Positions 55,218 to 64,000 of a stretch of 64,000 bases of DNA are shown here, in pieces. A program made the position numbers and the translations under genes. Source of the stretch: Palaemon carinicauda (lineage: Eukaryota > Arthropoda > Malacostraca > Decapoda > Palaemonidae); assembly GCF_036898095.1 (NCBI RefSeq), contig NC_090766.1, positions 32,162,327 through 32,226,326 on the forward strand, read 5' to 3'. Below the pieces are notes generated by a model that worked only from the letters and a program-made list of their open reading frames with translations, was not told where the DNA came from and made no database searches. The first letter of the stretch is position 1; each line of letters begins with the position of its first letter.

Positions 55218-55739
55218 CTACATCGAAGGCATGGTGTTTAAAGCCCTATGATATTCCTCAGTTCTTGACTTACTGGGCTTTGCCTTCTTGCTCTTCTTCT
55301 TCTTCTTCCCCACAGTCCGACAAGGAGCACTGGACTCGCTCCCACTTCGGGTCTCCCGGCTACTGGTTGATCCAGAATAGGACAAAGGGGTCGGAGTGGC
55401 ATTCACCGGTACTGCTCTCCACCTTGAAGGAGTCTGGACAGAGGTAGTCTCCCTCCCAGGGCTGCGGGCATTAGCTGTGTTCTGGACAGGTGATCTGCTT
55501 ATAACCGGCGCCTGTCGTCCACACTGTGCCACATGATGGTTGGACGAGCCACAACGTAGGCAGAGGTTGAGGCGTCTGCGACACTCGTCCACAAAGTGCC
55601 CTGGTTTTCGGCACCATGCACAGTACCTCCTCTGGAATTGGAGAGATCTATCCGGGGTGCGCGATGGTGGCAGGCGCACTTCCACAGGTGCAGGTTTGGG
55701 GACCGGTCGAGGAAGAGTGTGTAAATACACTCTGTCAGG
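55218..55739 (-). pseudogene. Gypsy nucleocapsid (two zinc knuckles)
   Basis: Two CCHC knuckles: CAWCRKPGHFVDEC and CLRCGSSNHHVAQC, followed by Ser/Arg-rich and Lys-rich sequence (GKKKKKSKKAKPSKSR). It is in the same frame as gag, separated by a TAA at 55740-55742, and in a different frame from the protease. By family this is the RNA-binding end of Gag. Confidence 0.82.
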
Positions 55740-55742
55740 TTA

Positions 55743-57134
55743 AGGTGAACGGCTGAGGGCAGCCATGGCAACCCTGTCAGCATACGAGCCGTGCCATGAC
55801 TGTCCCACACGACTGATGGCCAAATCCTCTGCCTTCTGGCTTCGCTGACGGGATGCCTCGTCGCGAACACTCAACAAGTGCAAAACATCCTGCCAAGTGG
55901 CCTGACGGCCAGCGGAGACATTAATGGTGGCCAGAGACTGTTCCAGCCATCTCGCAGCTTTGCTTGGAACAGTTCTGAGAAGCTTCCGCCTAAGCTCCCT
56001 CCGGTCCAAACTACGGCGAGGATAGGCAGACTTGTACAGGGAGGCCAACCGGACAGTGTAGATTTTCAGCAGTTTGCCCTCGCCACAGGTAGCACTGCTG
56101 AATCGGGCCTTTCTACCAGCATCACGCCTCTCTCGGGCTTCACGGCACCAGTCAAGGAGGCGTTCCTTCATGACGGGGTATGAGATCTCAGGACCCCCCA
56201 TGGCCGAGAAGGCCTCATGGATTTCTCCCTTCAGAAATTTCCCGAGATCAACAGTCCACCGACCAGAGCTTCCTGCGGTATACTTACTGGCACAGTAGGC
56301 CTCGAAATCCCTCAGGAATCGGGCAAAACTCTGGCCAGTTTCCAGCTGGAAGATTCCAGGCTTGGGGTTCCTCCTGGAGTCAAGGACCTTTATAAGATCA
56401 GACAGACTGCGTTCTGTCTGGAGGGACTGGACATGGTCGATGGAGACAGTGTCTTCTGAGCTGACACTGAGACAGGAGCTGGAAGTGTCACTACCAGAAT
56501 CTTCACTGGTAGACTCCTGTGATGAAGATGTCATTTCGGGTATGGCTGGTCTGGCTCTTTCCTTGGCCTGGCGTCTCCGCTTTGGGATAGCCCCTGTCTG
56601 GGCAAGAACTGCCTCAGTGGTAGCTGCTGGAGCTTTCTCTGGCCTACTGGCTTCAGCCGGATTGTCCAGGAACTGCACCCCTAGTCTACTGGCTGCAGGC
56701 TCTGGTGGACTAACAGAATTAGTTGCCAGAACAGGCGAGGAAGCAAGCAGTCCACTTGGGACAGGAGACTCCCAGAAGCCTGGTACAGGGGGGATTAATG
56801 ATGTGAACCCTGGAGGGGGCTGGAGACCTCCAATCAGTGGCTCTGCTCCAGTCACTGGAATTGCCAGACCATTGTAATTTGGCCAAGCTGGGGACGTAGA
56901 TGGAGCACTGGTGGTCACTGTGGTTGTGACCCCAGTGGCAACGTGGCACGTTGGTGACGGCTCGACAGTCTTCAGGGCCGCCACTTGAAGTGTCAGGGAC
57001 TTGACCTGAGTTGCCAGGTCACTGACAATCTGGACCAGACTTGCCACATCCTGGCTCAGGCTCTTCTTAGCCTTTCGGTGTTTACTGGATGATGCCATCT
57101 CTAAAGGTTGGTGTTTCCCTGGTCTGGGCACCAA
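55743..57134 (-). CDS. Gypsy Gag (capsid part)
   Basis: 464 codons from MVPRPGKHQPLEM. A short coiled coil near residues 25-55 (DVASLVQIVSDLATQVKSL) is followed by a Pro/Ser-rich linker and a capsid-like domain: QSFARFLRDFEAYCASKY, FLKGEIHEAF and a YKSAYPRRSLDRRELR region, as in retrotransposon Gag proteins. It stops at a TAA right before the zinc knuckles, which continue in the same frame, so the stop is either decay or readthrough. Confidence 0.78.
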
Positions 57135-57450
57135 AAATTATGTAGTGGTTTGCGGACTGTGGCCAGAGGTAGCACCCGAACTGCCTAGTGTCCGAATACC
57201 GACCACAACCCGACGTTCACTACACAACAAATATACAATGGTGTAATATCCAAAAAAACTAAGTAATAGGTCAAGAGAACGGAGCTCTGGGCACCAAAAA
57301 TTATGTAGTGGTTTGCGGACTGTGGCCAGAGGTAGCACCCGAACTGCCTAGTGTCCGAATGCCGACCACAACCCGACGTTCACTACACAACAAATATACA
57401 ACGGTGGAATACCCAAAACACCTAAGTAACAGGTCAAGAGAACGGAGCTC
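57125..57450 (-). repeat. Two tandem 163-bp units in the Gypsy leader
   Basis: The word tgggcacc recurs at 57125, 57288 and 57451, and the 163 bases between are near identical. On the minus strand each unit has a TGGTGCCCAGA motif that would suit a tRNA primer-binding site, preceded by ...CACTACA, an LTR-like end. A TATAAA lies just upstream (57468-57473). Confidence 0.75.
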
Positions 57451-57467
57451 TGGGCACCATCCCTTGA

Positions 57468-57473
57468 TTTATA
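57468..57473 (-). promoter_or_regulatory. TATA-like box upstream of the Gypsy leader
   Basis: Minus-strand CCCAGTATAAATCAAGGG precedes the duplicated leader and gag, at the distance expected of a U3/R boundary. No start site can be shown from sequence. Confidence 0.4.
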
Positions 57474-57480
57474 CTGGGCA

Positions 57481-57997
57481 AGGGGACCCAGCTTGAATCT
57501 TGTTGTTTATCATACCTTTCATTGGTCTAGCTGGATTAACATGTGAGTAAAGGTATAAGAACATTAGGTGAAAGGGATTATTATAAGTTACTTGAAAGAT
57601 TAAAAAAACAGTGGCTGAGTAGGGGAACTCATTGGTTTAAGGAACTGGAATGAGATGCTGTATTCATAAAAGAAAGAAAGAATTTATTTGTAAATATTCA
57701 TCTGTCAATTCCAATAATCAGATTTAGGGCAAAATTAGCATCCCTTTATATCAAGCTTCAGCAACAGGATAACAAGATAAACAAATTTTGGAAAAGAATA
57801 AAAAAATTATTCACATACTGGTCACTCACGTTTACTAACCCATCTCAATTGATTGATTTAAAGTTTTTAGGCATCCTGACATCTGAGGTCATTGACGCCG
57901 GTAACATTTAATTTATGTATACAAAAGTAAAAGATAAAATAAAATAAAAAATAAAAGAGTATTCAATTAAAATCATAAAAGTTGAATGTCATAAAAG
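57481..57997. other. AT-rich non-coding stretch between Gypsy leader and LINE-2nd
   Basis: Contains A-rich runs (aaaataaaataaaaaataaa near 57935-57955) just past the LINE stop, probably its 3' UTR. Nothing else is recognised. The border between LINE 3' end and Gypsy sequence is not visible. Confidence 0.45.
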
Positions 57998-60823
57998 TTA
58001 AATATTTTTCAGAAGACCTGCTTCTGAAATAAATCTAAAAATGCCACTTGCATGGTAGGACACATCATTTCCAAGAATCTTGGCAAGGATGAACCTGCCA
58101 CCCTCACCTCGAGCCTCAAACAAATATCTATTCCGCAAGTTGTTATAATTGGGGCATTCGGTCAACAAATGCCTTACTGTTAGAGGTACTACACAGTCGT
58201 CACAATACGGTTGGTGTTGGCCCTTCAGCAGAAACTCGTGTGTCAACCGAGTGTGACCAATACGGAGACGACAAAGAGACGTCTCCCATTTTCGGGGCAT
58301 CATATTATACCTCCAAGGAGATATGTCATTTGTTATCTCTCGCATTTTATTGCCATCTTGACTATCCCATTGCTGTTGCCATTTATTGCAAACCAATTTC
58401 TTGATGTCAGGTAAGAAATCATCACAGGGAATGGGATACCTTCTTGGCAGCAACTCTGATGCAGCCTCCTTAGCCAGTGAATCTGCCTTCTCATTCCCAC
58501 ACACACCTACATGTGCTGGAACCCAACAAAATTGAACTGTTATACCTTTCCGTCCAATAATGAAAAGCCATTCTAAAATCTTTAAAACTAGAGGGTTATT
58601 AGAATTAAAAACTTCCATAGCTTGAAGGACACTCCTTGCATCACTAAAAATTGTAAAATTACCCTCCTTCTCCAACGCTATTTTCTCAATAGCGGTTAAT
58701 ATGCCATACAGTTCGGCAGTAAATATGGAAGCAGTCAGAGGAAGTGCACCTTTACAATTAAAACCATTGCTATGTACTCCAAATCCAACGCCAGCATCAG
58801 ATTTGGAGCCATCAGTATAGATAAAAGTTGATCCTCTATGTTCTCTAACATGTTCATTAAAAAGAGACCTGGCTTCTAGATCTGGCATATTCTTCTTATC
58901 TCCAATAAAATATTTACAAAAATATATCTCAGGTAACTTCCATGGAGGCGTTGGTGCTACCTTGAATGGAAGTACCTTATTTCTAATTATATCCAGACTA
59001 TTTAATAATCGTTTCACTCGAAAGCCCTAAGGTTGAGGAGATTTTGGGTGCAACTCAAAGTATGATGCGTGTCTTACAAGGCTTGCAGTCTGAAAGGCGA
59101 GAGAGTTAGGGAGTCTTTGCAATCTAAACCAATACCGAAGAATGGAAGACATTCGGTAAAGGTCTAGAGGTAACTCTCCAGCATCAACAAGGAGACTTGG
59201 GATAGGCGAGGTTTTAAAAGCTCCAGTAGACAATCTAATACCTGCATGATGTATCGAGTCTAATATTTTTAACCGGCTTGGGGTGGCTGAAGAATATACC
59301 TCACAACCATAACTAATTTTGGAAAAAATCAAGGCCTTGTATAATTTTAAAATAGTATTGCGGTCTGCCCCCCACGATGTATGGGACAATACTTTTAAGA
59401 TATTCAGAGCTTCAACACATTTAGCTTTTAATGCTTTTAAGTGAGAAACCCATGTCAGCCTACAATCAAATATCAAACCTAAAAATTTAGCTTCTCTTGC
59501 ACATGGTATCCGTTGACCTTTAATGTATATATCCGGGTCTGGATGTACTCCCCGGATACGACAAAAATGGACAACGGTAGTTTTACTTGTCGAGAACTTA
59601 AATCCATTCATGTCAGCCCACTGGATAATTTTATCAATAGAGAGTTGGATTTTTCTCTCAACCATTGCCATTCTGGTGCCAGCAAATGATATTGAGAGCT
59701 CATCCACAAATAATGTTGAGTGAACATCCTGGGGAATGGCTGAGGATATCCCATTAATTGCTAGTGCAAAAAGGGTTACACTCAGCACACTACCCTGAGG
59801 AACTCCTTCTTCCTGGCACTTACTCTCAGATAGTGTTTCCCCAACTCTCACTTGAAAAACTCTACATGAAAGAAATGCCTGAATAAATAGTGGCAGCTCT
59901 CCTCTCAACCCCAATTCATGAATGGTTTTAAGTATACCATATCTCCATGTGGTATCATATGCCTTTTCAAGGTCAAAAAATACTGTAACATGGTGCTGTT
60001 TGGAAGCAAAGGCTTCACAAATAGAAGACTCTAGTCGTATCAACACATCAGTCGTTGAGTGCATTTTTCGGAATCCACATTGAATCGGTGATAAAATACC
60101 TTTCTTTTCAAGGTACCACATCAGCCTTGCATTGACCATCTTCTCCATGATTTTACATAAACAAGATGTCAATGCAATAGGACGATAGTTTGCTGCTAAA
60201 AACTTGTCTTTACCGGGTTTTAAAAAGGCTAAAATAATGGCTAGTTCCCAAACACTTGGGTAACTATGATCATGCCATATTCTATTAATAATACTTAAAA
60301 TAAATAGCTTTGTATTAAAATGTACATGTTTAATCATTGCATATGGAATTCCATCGGGTCTAGGGGCTGTATCATTGCAATGAGCAAGTGCGGAATCAAA
60401 TTCTCTTTCAGTGAAAGGTGAATTATACGACTCTTCCCTTCTTGTTGCAAAATTTAAAATTTTCTTTTCTTCAGCGCTCCTATACTGGTGACCAGGGGCT
60501 CCTTCACACTTGCTGGATACATTTGAAAAATGATTAGCCAGGGCATTGCTAACTTCCTTTGCTTCAGTTACATACTGGCCATTCACCTTCAACACTGGTG
60601 GTGGGTTGGGGGTGAATTTGCCAGCTATCTTTTTTACTTTCCTCCACACAGAAGATGGTGGTGTTCTACTGTTAATGGAGGAAACAAAAGACATCCATGA
60701 CTGGCGCCTTGCTTCTTTCATGGCACGACGGAACTGTGCTCTACATTTCTTGTGCATAATTAAATTCTCATCAGTACTAGACAGATACTCTGTTCCTATA
60801 TACTGTACATACAGTGGTCTCAA
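57998..60823 (-). pseudogene. LINE-2nd ORF2: reverse transcriptase plus RNase H (one stop)
   Basis: One frame with a TAG at about 59024-59026. RT part: PDGIPYAMIKHV, KPGKDKFLAANYRPIALTS, IQCGFRKMHSTTD, VFFDLEKAYDTTWR, EEGVPQGSVLSVTLF, then STLFVDELSISFAG where the second catalytic Asp is Glu. RNase H part: FIYTDGSKSDAGVG, FTAELYGI, IFSDARSVLQA, CWVPAHVGVCGNEKAD. A C-terminal CCHC knuckle is CDDC...H..C (YCDDC, RHLLTEC). The architecture fits I/Jockey-group LINEs. The apurinic endonuclease expected upstream is absent, so the copy is 5' truncated. A non-functional RT is likely. Confidence 0.87.
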
Positions 60824-61159
60824 GTAAACTTCCCTTACAATTGAGAACTTCTGTCAACATAAATGTCTGCCGTATCTGTTCTTTTTTTCTTTTCTTGATG
60901 AAGGAACCTATTCTTGTACAGTACAGTACTTCTATCGACTCAAACTCTGGTTACACATTCAAACCCTACAGAGAGTAGGGCGTGCTGCAAAAACAAATGT
61001 TGTTAAGACAGTTGGTAGGACCAAACAAAAATATATACATAGCCTACCCCTTAAACATATACATTATGCTTGCAAAACATTTAAACCTATTTAAGAAAAA
61101 TTGAAATCTTTACAGTGAATAAAATGTTATATTAGGATATGCTTTGTATTTTTCCCAAC
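60824..61159. other. AT-rich sequence at the 5' end of LINE-2nd
   Basis: No gene. It holds stop-rich sequence with no endonuclease motif. It is followed by the 19-nt direct repeat at 61160-61178. Confidence 0.45.
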
Positions 61160-61178
61160 TACTATTAATTTTTTCACA
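61160..61178. repeat. 19-nt direct repeat, right copy
   Basis: Identical to 27278-27296 (tactattaattttttcaca). It borders the region containing LINE-2nd and the Gypsy body. Confidence 0.6.
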
Positions 61179-61217
61179 ACGCGCCCTGAGGCGACCCGGG
61201 GTTGGAGAGCGTGCAAG

Positions 61218-61492
61218 CTGAGGTCGTCTCTTCAGTAAGTTTCGTCGGCAAAGGTACTCCTCGGCCCTGCAGGTCCCTCGGGGAAGGTTGGGTGGGCCAT
61301 AACCTGAAGGTAGTTCTAGGTAAGTATGTTAGGAAAAATACAAATTACTTAAAAATTTGTGATTTGTTCCAACACAGGGTACTTACCTAGAACTACCTTC
61401 TTAAGAGACTTAAACTTTAGGAGGAGGGAGAGTCCTGCAGGGACAAGAGGCCGAAGGCTGGAGGCACACGAGGGAGGCACCTAGATAGGAGG
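61218..61492. repeat. ICR-containing 3' block of DIRS-like copy E
   Basis: Same repeat as 53600-53863. The centre (taggaaaaatacaaatta, atttgttcc) sits between ttctaggtaagta and its complement. It resembles the ICR at 5010-5118 over the central 40 bases. Confidence 0.72.
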
Positions 61493-61761
61493 CTAGGTTC
61501 TTCCGACCACATGAAAAACTGAACAAGAAATAGGGGAACTATCCCAAAAAACTATCTTAGAGTCTAAAATGGCTTACCTTCGTCCAAACCAGTTCCGAGA
61601 CGCATTCCTGTAGAGGACGTTTCTTCTAGTGGCAAAGGTCTTCTGAGTACTTCCACGCAGGGAATACTGTCCAGTGGAAAGATGAATAGGTGGGGGTAAA
61701 GATAAGGAAGGAACAAGTGTCTCTTAGCTTTAACACCCCCGATTACCCTGGGGCCATGACC

Positions 61762-62800
61762 TTAGATCTCTTGAAGGGCCGAAATGACTAGAACAATGGA
61801 GAAACCGTCCAAGGATTTCCTTGAGCAATCCTTGAGGTAGTGTTCCGTGAAGGTGGATTGGCTGGACCACGTACCCGCCTTCAGGATTTTGCCCACAGCC
61901 ATGTTCTTTTCAAAGGCTAGAGAGGTACTAAGACCCCTAATATCATGAGGCCTTGGTTTACCTGAGAGCGGGGTTCCGGAGGCCTCGTAGGCTCTCTTTA
62001 TCACTTGGCGAAGCCAGAAGGAGATTGAATTCTTAGAAACTGGTTTCTTTATCCGGCCAGCCAAGACGAATAAATTCTTGATCTCTGGGCGGAATTTTGC
62101 TGTCCTCTCCAGGTACTTCCTTACTGCTCTCACGGGACATAAGAGTAAGTCCTTTGGGTTGTCTGACCGAGGGATGGCTGGTACTGAAAAGCCCTCGAAC
62201 CGAGGATCCCAACAAGCTGGGTTCTGTGTTTTGGCCACAAAACTAGGGACGAATTTAAAGGAAGCCTCTCGCCATCCTTTCGAGTGTGAGACCTCGTAAG
62301 AGAGCCCGTGCAACTCACTAACTCTCTTCGCTGAGGCCAGGGCTAAGAGGAAGACTGTTTTGAGGGCGAGTTCCCTGTCTAAGGAGTCCTTGAGCGGTTC
62401 GAAGGGCTGCTCAGGCAGGGCTTTGAGGACTCTAGCAAGGTCCCCACTGCGGTACCCTCACTTCCTGGGGGGGACATGACTGCTCAAAACTTCGGATGAG
62501 CATCGAGATATGTTGGGAGGCTCCCAAGTCAATACCCTTAAGGAGGAAGACCTGTCCCAATGCTGCACGCACTCCTTTAATGGCCGAAATAGACGAGCCC
62601 ACATCATCCCTAAGGTATACCAGAAAGTCTGCAATGTCATGAATGGACACCCTTAAAGGTCTGATATCTCTGGAAGCGCACACCATTTCACGAAGACCGC
62701 CCATTTCGCTTGGTAGACTGCCGTCGAGGAACGCCTTAGGTAGCCTGACATCCTTGTCGTGGTCCTTGATGAGTAACCATCCTTCTTCAGGAGCTTCTCG
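61762..62800 (-). pseudogene. DIRS-like tyrosine recombinase, copy E (frameshifted)
   Basis: The N-terminal part is in two frames around 62653-62800 (RRSSTAVYQAKWAVFVKW) and 62704-62432 (IHDIADFLVYLRDDVGS). The sense continues from about 62450 in another frame with ALASAKRVSELHGL (first Arg), then RPHDIRGLSTSLAF (HxxR) and STFTEHYLKD (Tyr). A surplus G in the tggggac run near 62447 explains the main frameshift. All catalytic residues are present but spread over frames. It overlaps the RT frame upstream, as in A-C. Confidence 0.8.
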
Positions 62801-63992
62801 ATAACCTCCACGCGTGAAGGCGGAGGGATCGAGGGTTTTTGTGCCACCTGTGAAAGCGAGGTTGACGGAGCAGATCTGGCCTGTCTGGGAGTGGCCAAGG
62901 AGGAAGGAGAGCTAATTCTTTTAGGTCTGCGAACCACTCTCTCTCCGGCCACCGAGGCGCTACCAAAGTCATTGTTATGTTGGTCGCCGACCTCACTCTG
63001 TTTAGCACTTGTCTGATCAACCCGAAGGGAGGGAAGGCATAAACATCGAGGTTGTCCCAAGGATGTTGGAAGGCGTCCTCGAATGCTGCTGACGGCTCTG
63101 GGACTGGAGAACAGAACACGGGAAGCTGGGCGTTCAGACGTGTGGCGAACATGTCTATCACTGGGGAGCCCCACTTCAGGATGACTGCCCGAGCTACCTC
63201 CGGGTGTAGGGTCCATTCTTAGCCTATCACTTGACCCACCCTGCTGAGGCCGTCTGCCAGCACGTTTCTCTTTCCCGGGATGAATCTTGCTATCATTTCG
63301 ATCCCTTCCTTTGCCGCCCATTCCAACAGTTCCGTCGCTAGGGCGCATAGCTCTTTTGATTTAAGGCCCCCTTGTTTCTTTATGTAGGCCACTACCGTGG
63401 CGTTGTCGCACATCAACGCCACGGTGTTTCCTCGGAGGAGATAAACGAATTCCCTACACGCTCTCAACACGGCCACCATCTCCAGAATGTTTATGTGTCG
63501 TGCCGCCTCCTCGCTGGACCATTTGCCTCTTGTCGATTTTCCCAGCAGGTGCGCTCCCCACCCTTCCTTTGATGCATCCGTGAACAACAGCATCTCCGGA
63601 GGGTCGGGTGCGAAGAGCATTCCTTTCCCAGTATTCGACCTGTCGTTCCACCATTGCAGGACGTCCTTTGTTTCTGGAAAGACAGGCACTACTGTGTGGA
63701 GTTCCCTTCCCTGGGTCCACACCTCCTTCAGGTTCCATTGAACCGCCCGGAGTTTGAGCCTCCCCTGCAGTACTAACTTCTCCAACGATACCAGGTGCCC
63801 TATCAGTTTCTGCCAATTCTTGGCCCTCCTGGGCTGGTCCGTCAGGAAGGGTTGCAGAATTCGTTCCAGATTCTCTAACCTCTCCCTTGAGGGGAAGGCT
63901 CTCACTAACTGGGTGTCCAGGACCATCCCCAAGTAGGTCATCCTGGTGTCGGGATTCAACTGGGATTTCTCCCAATTGATCGTGATCCCCAA
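62787..63992 (-). pseudogene. DIRS-like RT C-terminus/RNase H, copy E (one stop, partial)
   Basis: It begins outside the window; the RT palm is not included. Visible are the RT thumb/connection (TRMTYLGMVLDT, RRAKNWQKLIGHL), RNase H (LLFTDASKEGWGAHLLG, NILEMVAVLRACREF, ALMCDNATVVAY, RNVLADGLSRV), a TAA near 63219, then VIDMFATRLNAQLP and YAFPPFGLIRQVLN. The last two match the block after RNase H in copies A-C. It is non-functional because of the stop. Confidence 0.82.
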
Positions 63993-64000
63993 TTCCTTGC

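Larger units (their letters stand above)
27297..57480 (-). mobile_element. Gypsy-type LTR retrotransposon body, several times interrupted
   Basis: Minus-strand order: leader (57480-57135), gag, zinc knuckles, protease, RT, RNase H, OTU-like segment, second retropepsin-like segment, integrase, C-terminal extension. Interruptions are 53600-53863, 51092-53004, 40611-50967 and 30565-39333. The coding sense resumes at the base across three of them. No complete LTR could be delimited. In-frame stops are scattered through pol, so the copy is dead. The outer limits given are approximate; 27297-27993 is AT-rich with no gene recognised. Confidence 0.75.
61218..64000 (-). mobile_element. DIRS-like retrotransposon copy E (second family), 3' part
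   Basis: From left: a 3' block with ICR-like sequence (about 61310-61390), 370 bases of non-coding DNA, the tyrosine recombinase, and RT/RNase H overlapping it and running off the window. The left edge at 61218 is shared with the repeat at 53600. No left ITR matching the ICR half is found, so the end may be truncated. The proteins are clearly related to, but distinct from, those of copies A-C. Confidence 0.78.

Overview
The window is eukaryotic, and almost all of it is transposable-element sequence. No host housekeeping gene, tRNA or rRNA is recognisable. The abundance of DIRS1-type tyrosine-recombinase retrotransposons, long GA/CT and ATT microsatellites, Tigger/pogo DNA transposons and non-LTR elements fits a large arthropod genome, most likely a decapod crustacean. 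That assignment is inference: no species-specific gene is present.

Layout. Positions 1-733 are the 5' end of a DIRS copy (D, minus strand). Positions 852-4025 hold a three-exon gene for a FEN1/XPG-like (PIN-fold) nuclease with N-terminal Cys/His modules; it is frameshifted in exon 2. Positions 4565-27278 are a non-LTR retrotransposon (LINE-1st) on the plus strand, interrupted by a large DIRS-like element without recognisable coding capacity (4758-25624). That element is interrupted by a Tigger element (9358-22647), which is itself interrupted by a full-length DIRS copy (A, 10549-19366). This is a four-level nest.

Positions 27297 to about 57480 are a minus-strand Gypsy-type polyprotein. Its segments are gag, zinc knuckles, protease, RT, RNase H, an OTU-like segment, a second retropepsin-like segment, integrase and a C-terminal extension. 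It is split by DIRS copy B (30565-39333); by a TG...CA element with 4-bp target duplication (40611-50967) that contains DIRS copy C (42055-50817); by a Tigger-type DNA element (51092-53004); and by a short repeat (53600-53863). Positions 57998-60823 are a second LINE (RT plus RNase H, minus strand). Positions 61218-64000 are the 3' part of another DIRS-like family (E), running off the window.

How it works together. Copies A, B and C share one plan: inverted terminal repeats, a GC-rich leader, a gag-like ORF, an RT/RNase H ORF, a tyrosine-recombinase ORF overlapping it in another frame, and an internal complementary region that joins the complements of both tips. That is the DIRS1 replication architecture (circular intermediate, recombinase integration, no target duplication). 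Copy C has all three ORFs open; A and B carry stops. The non-coding element at 4758-25624 has the same plan, and its internal complementary region resembles that of family E, so E-type enzymes are the plausible driver of its mobility.
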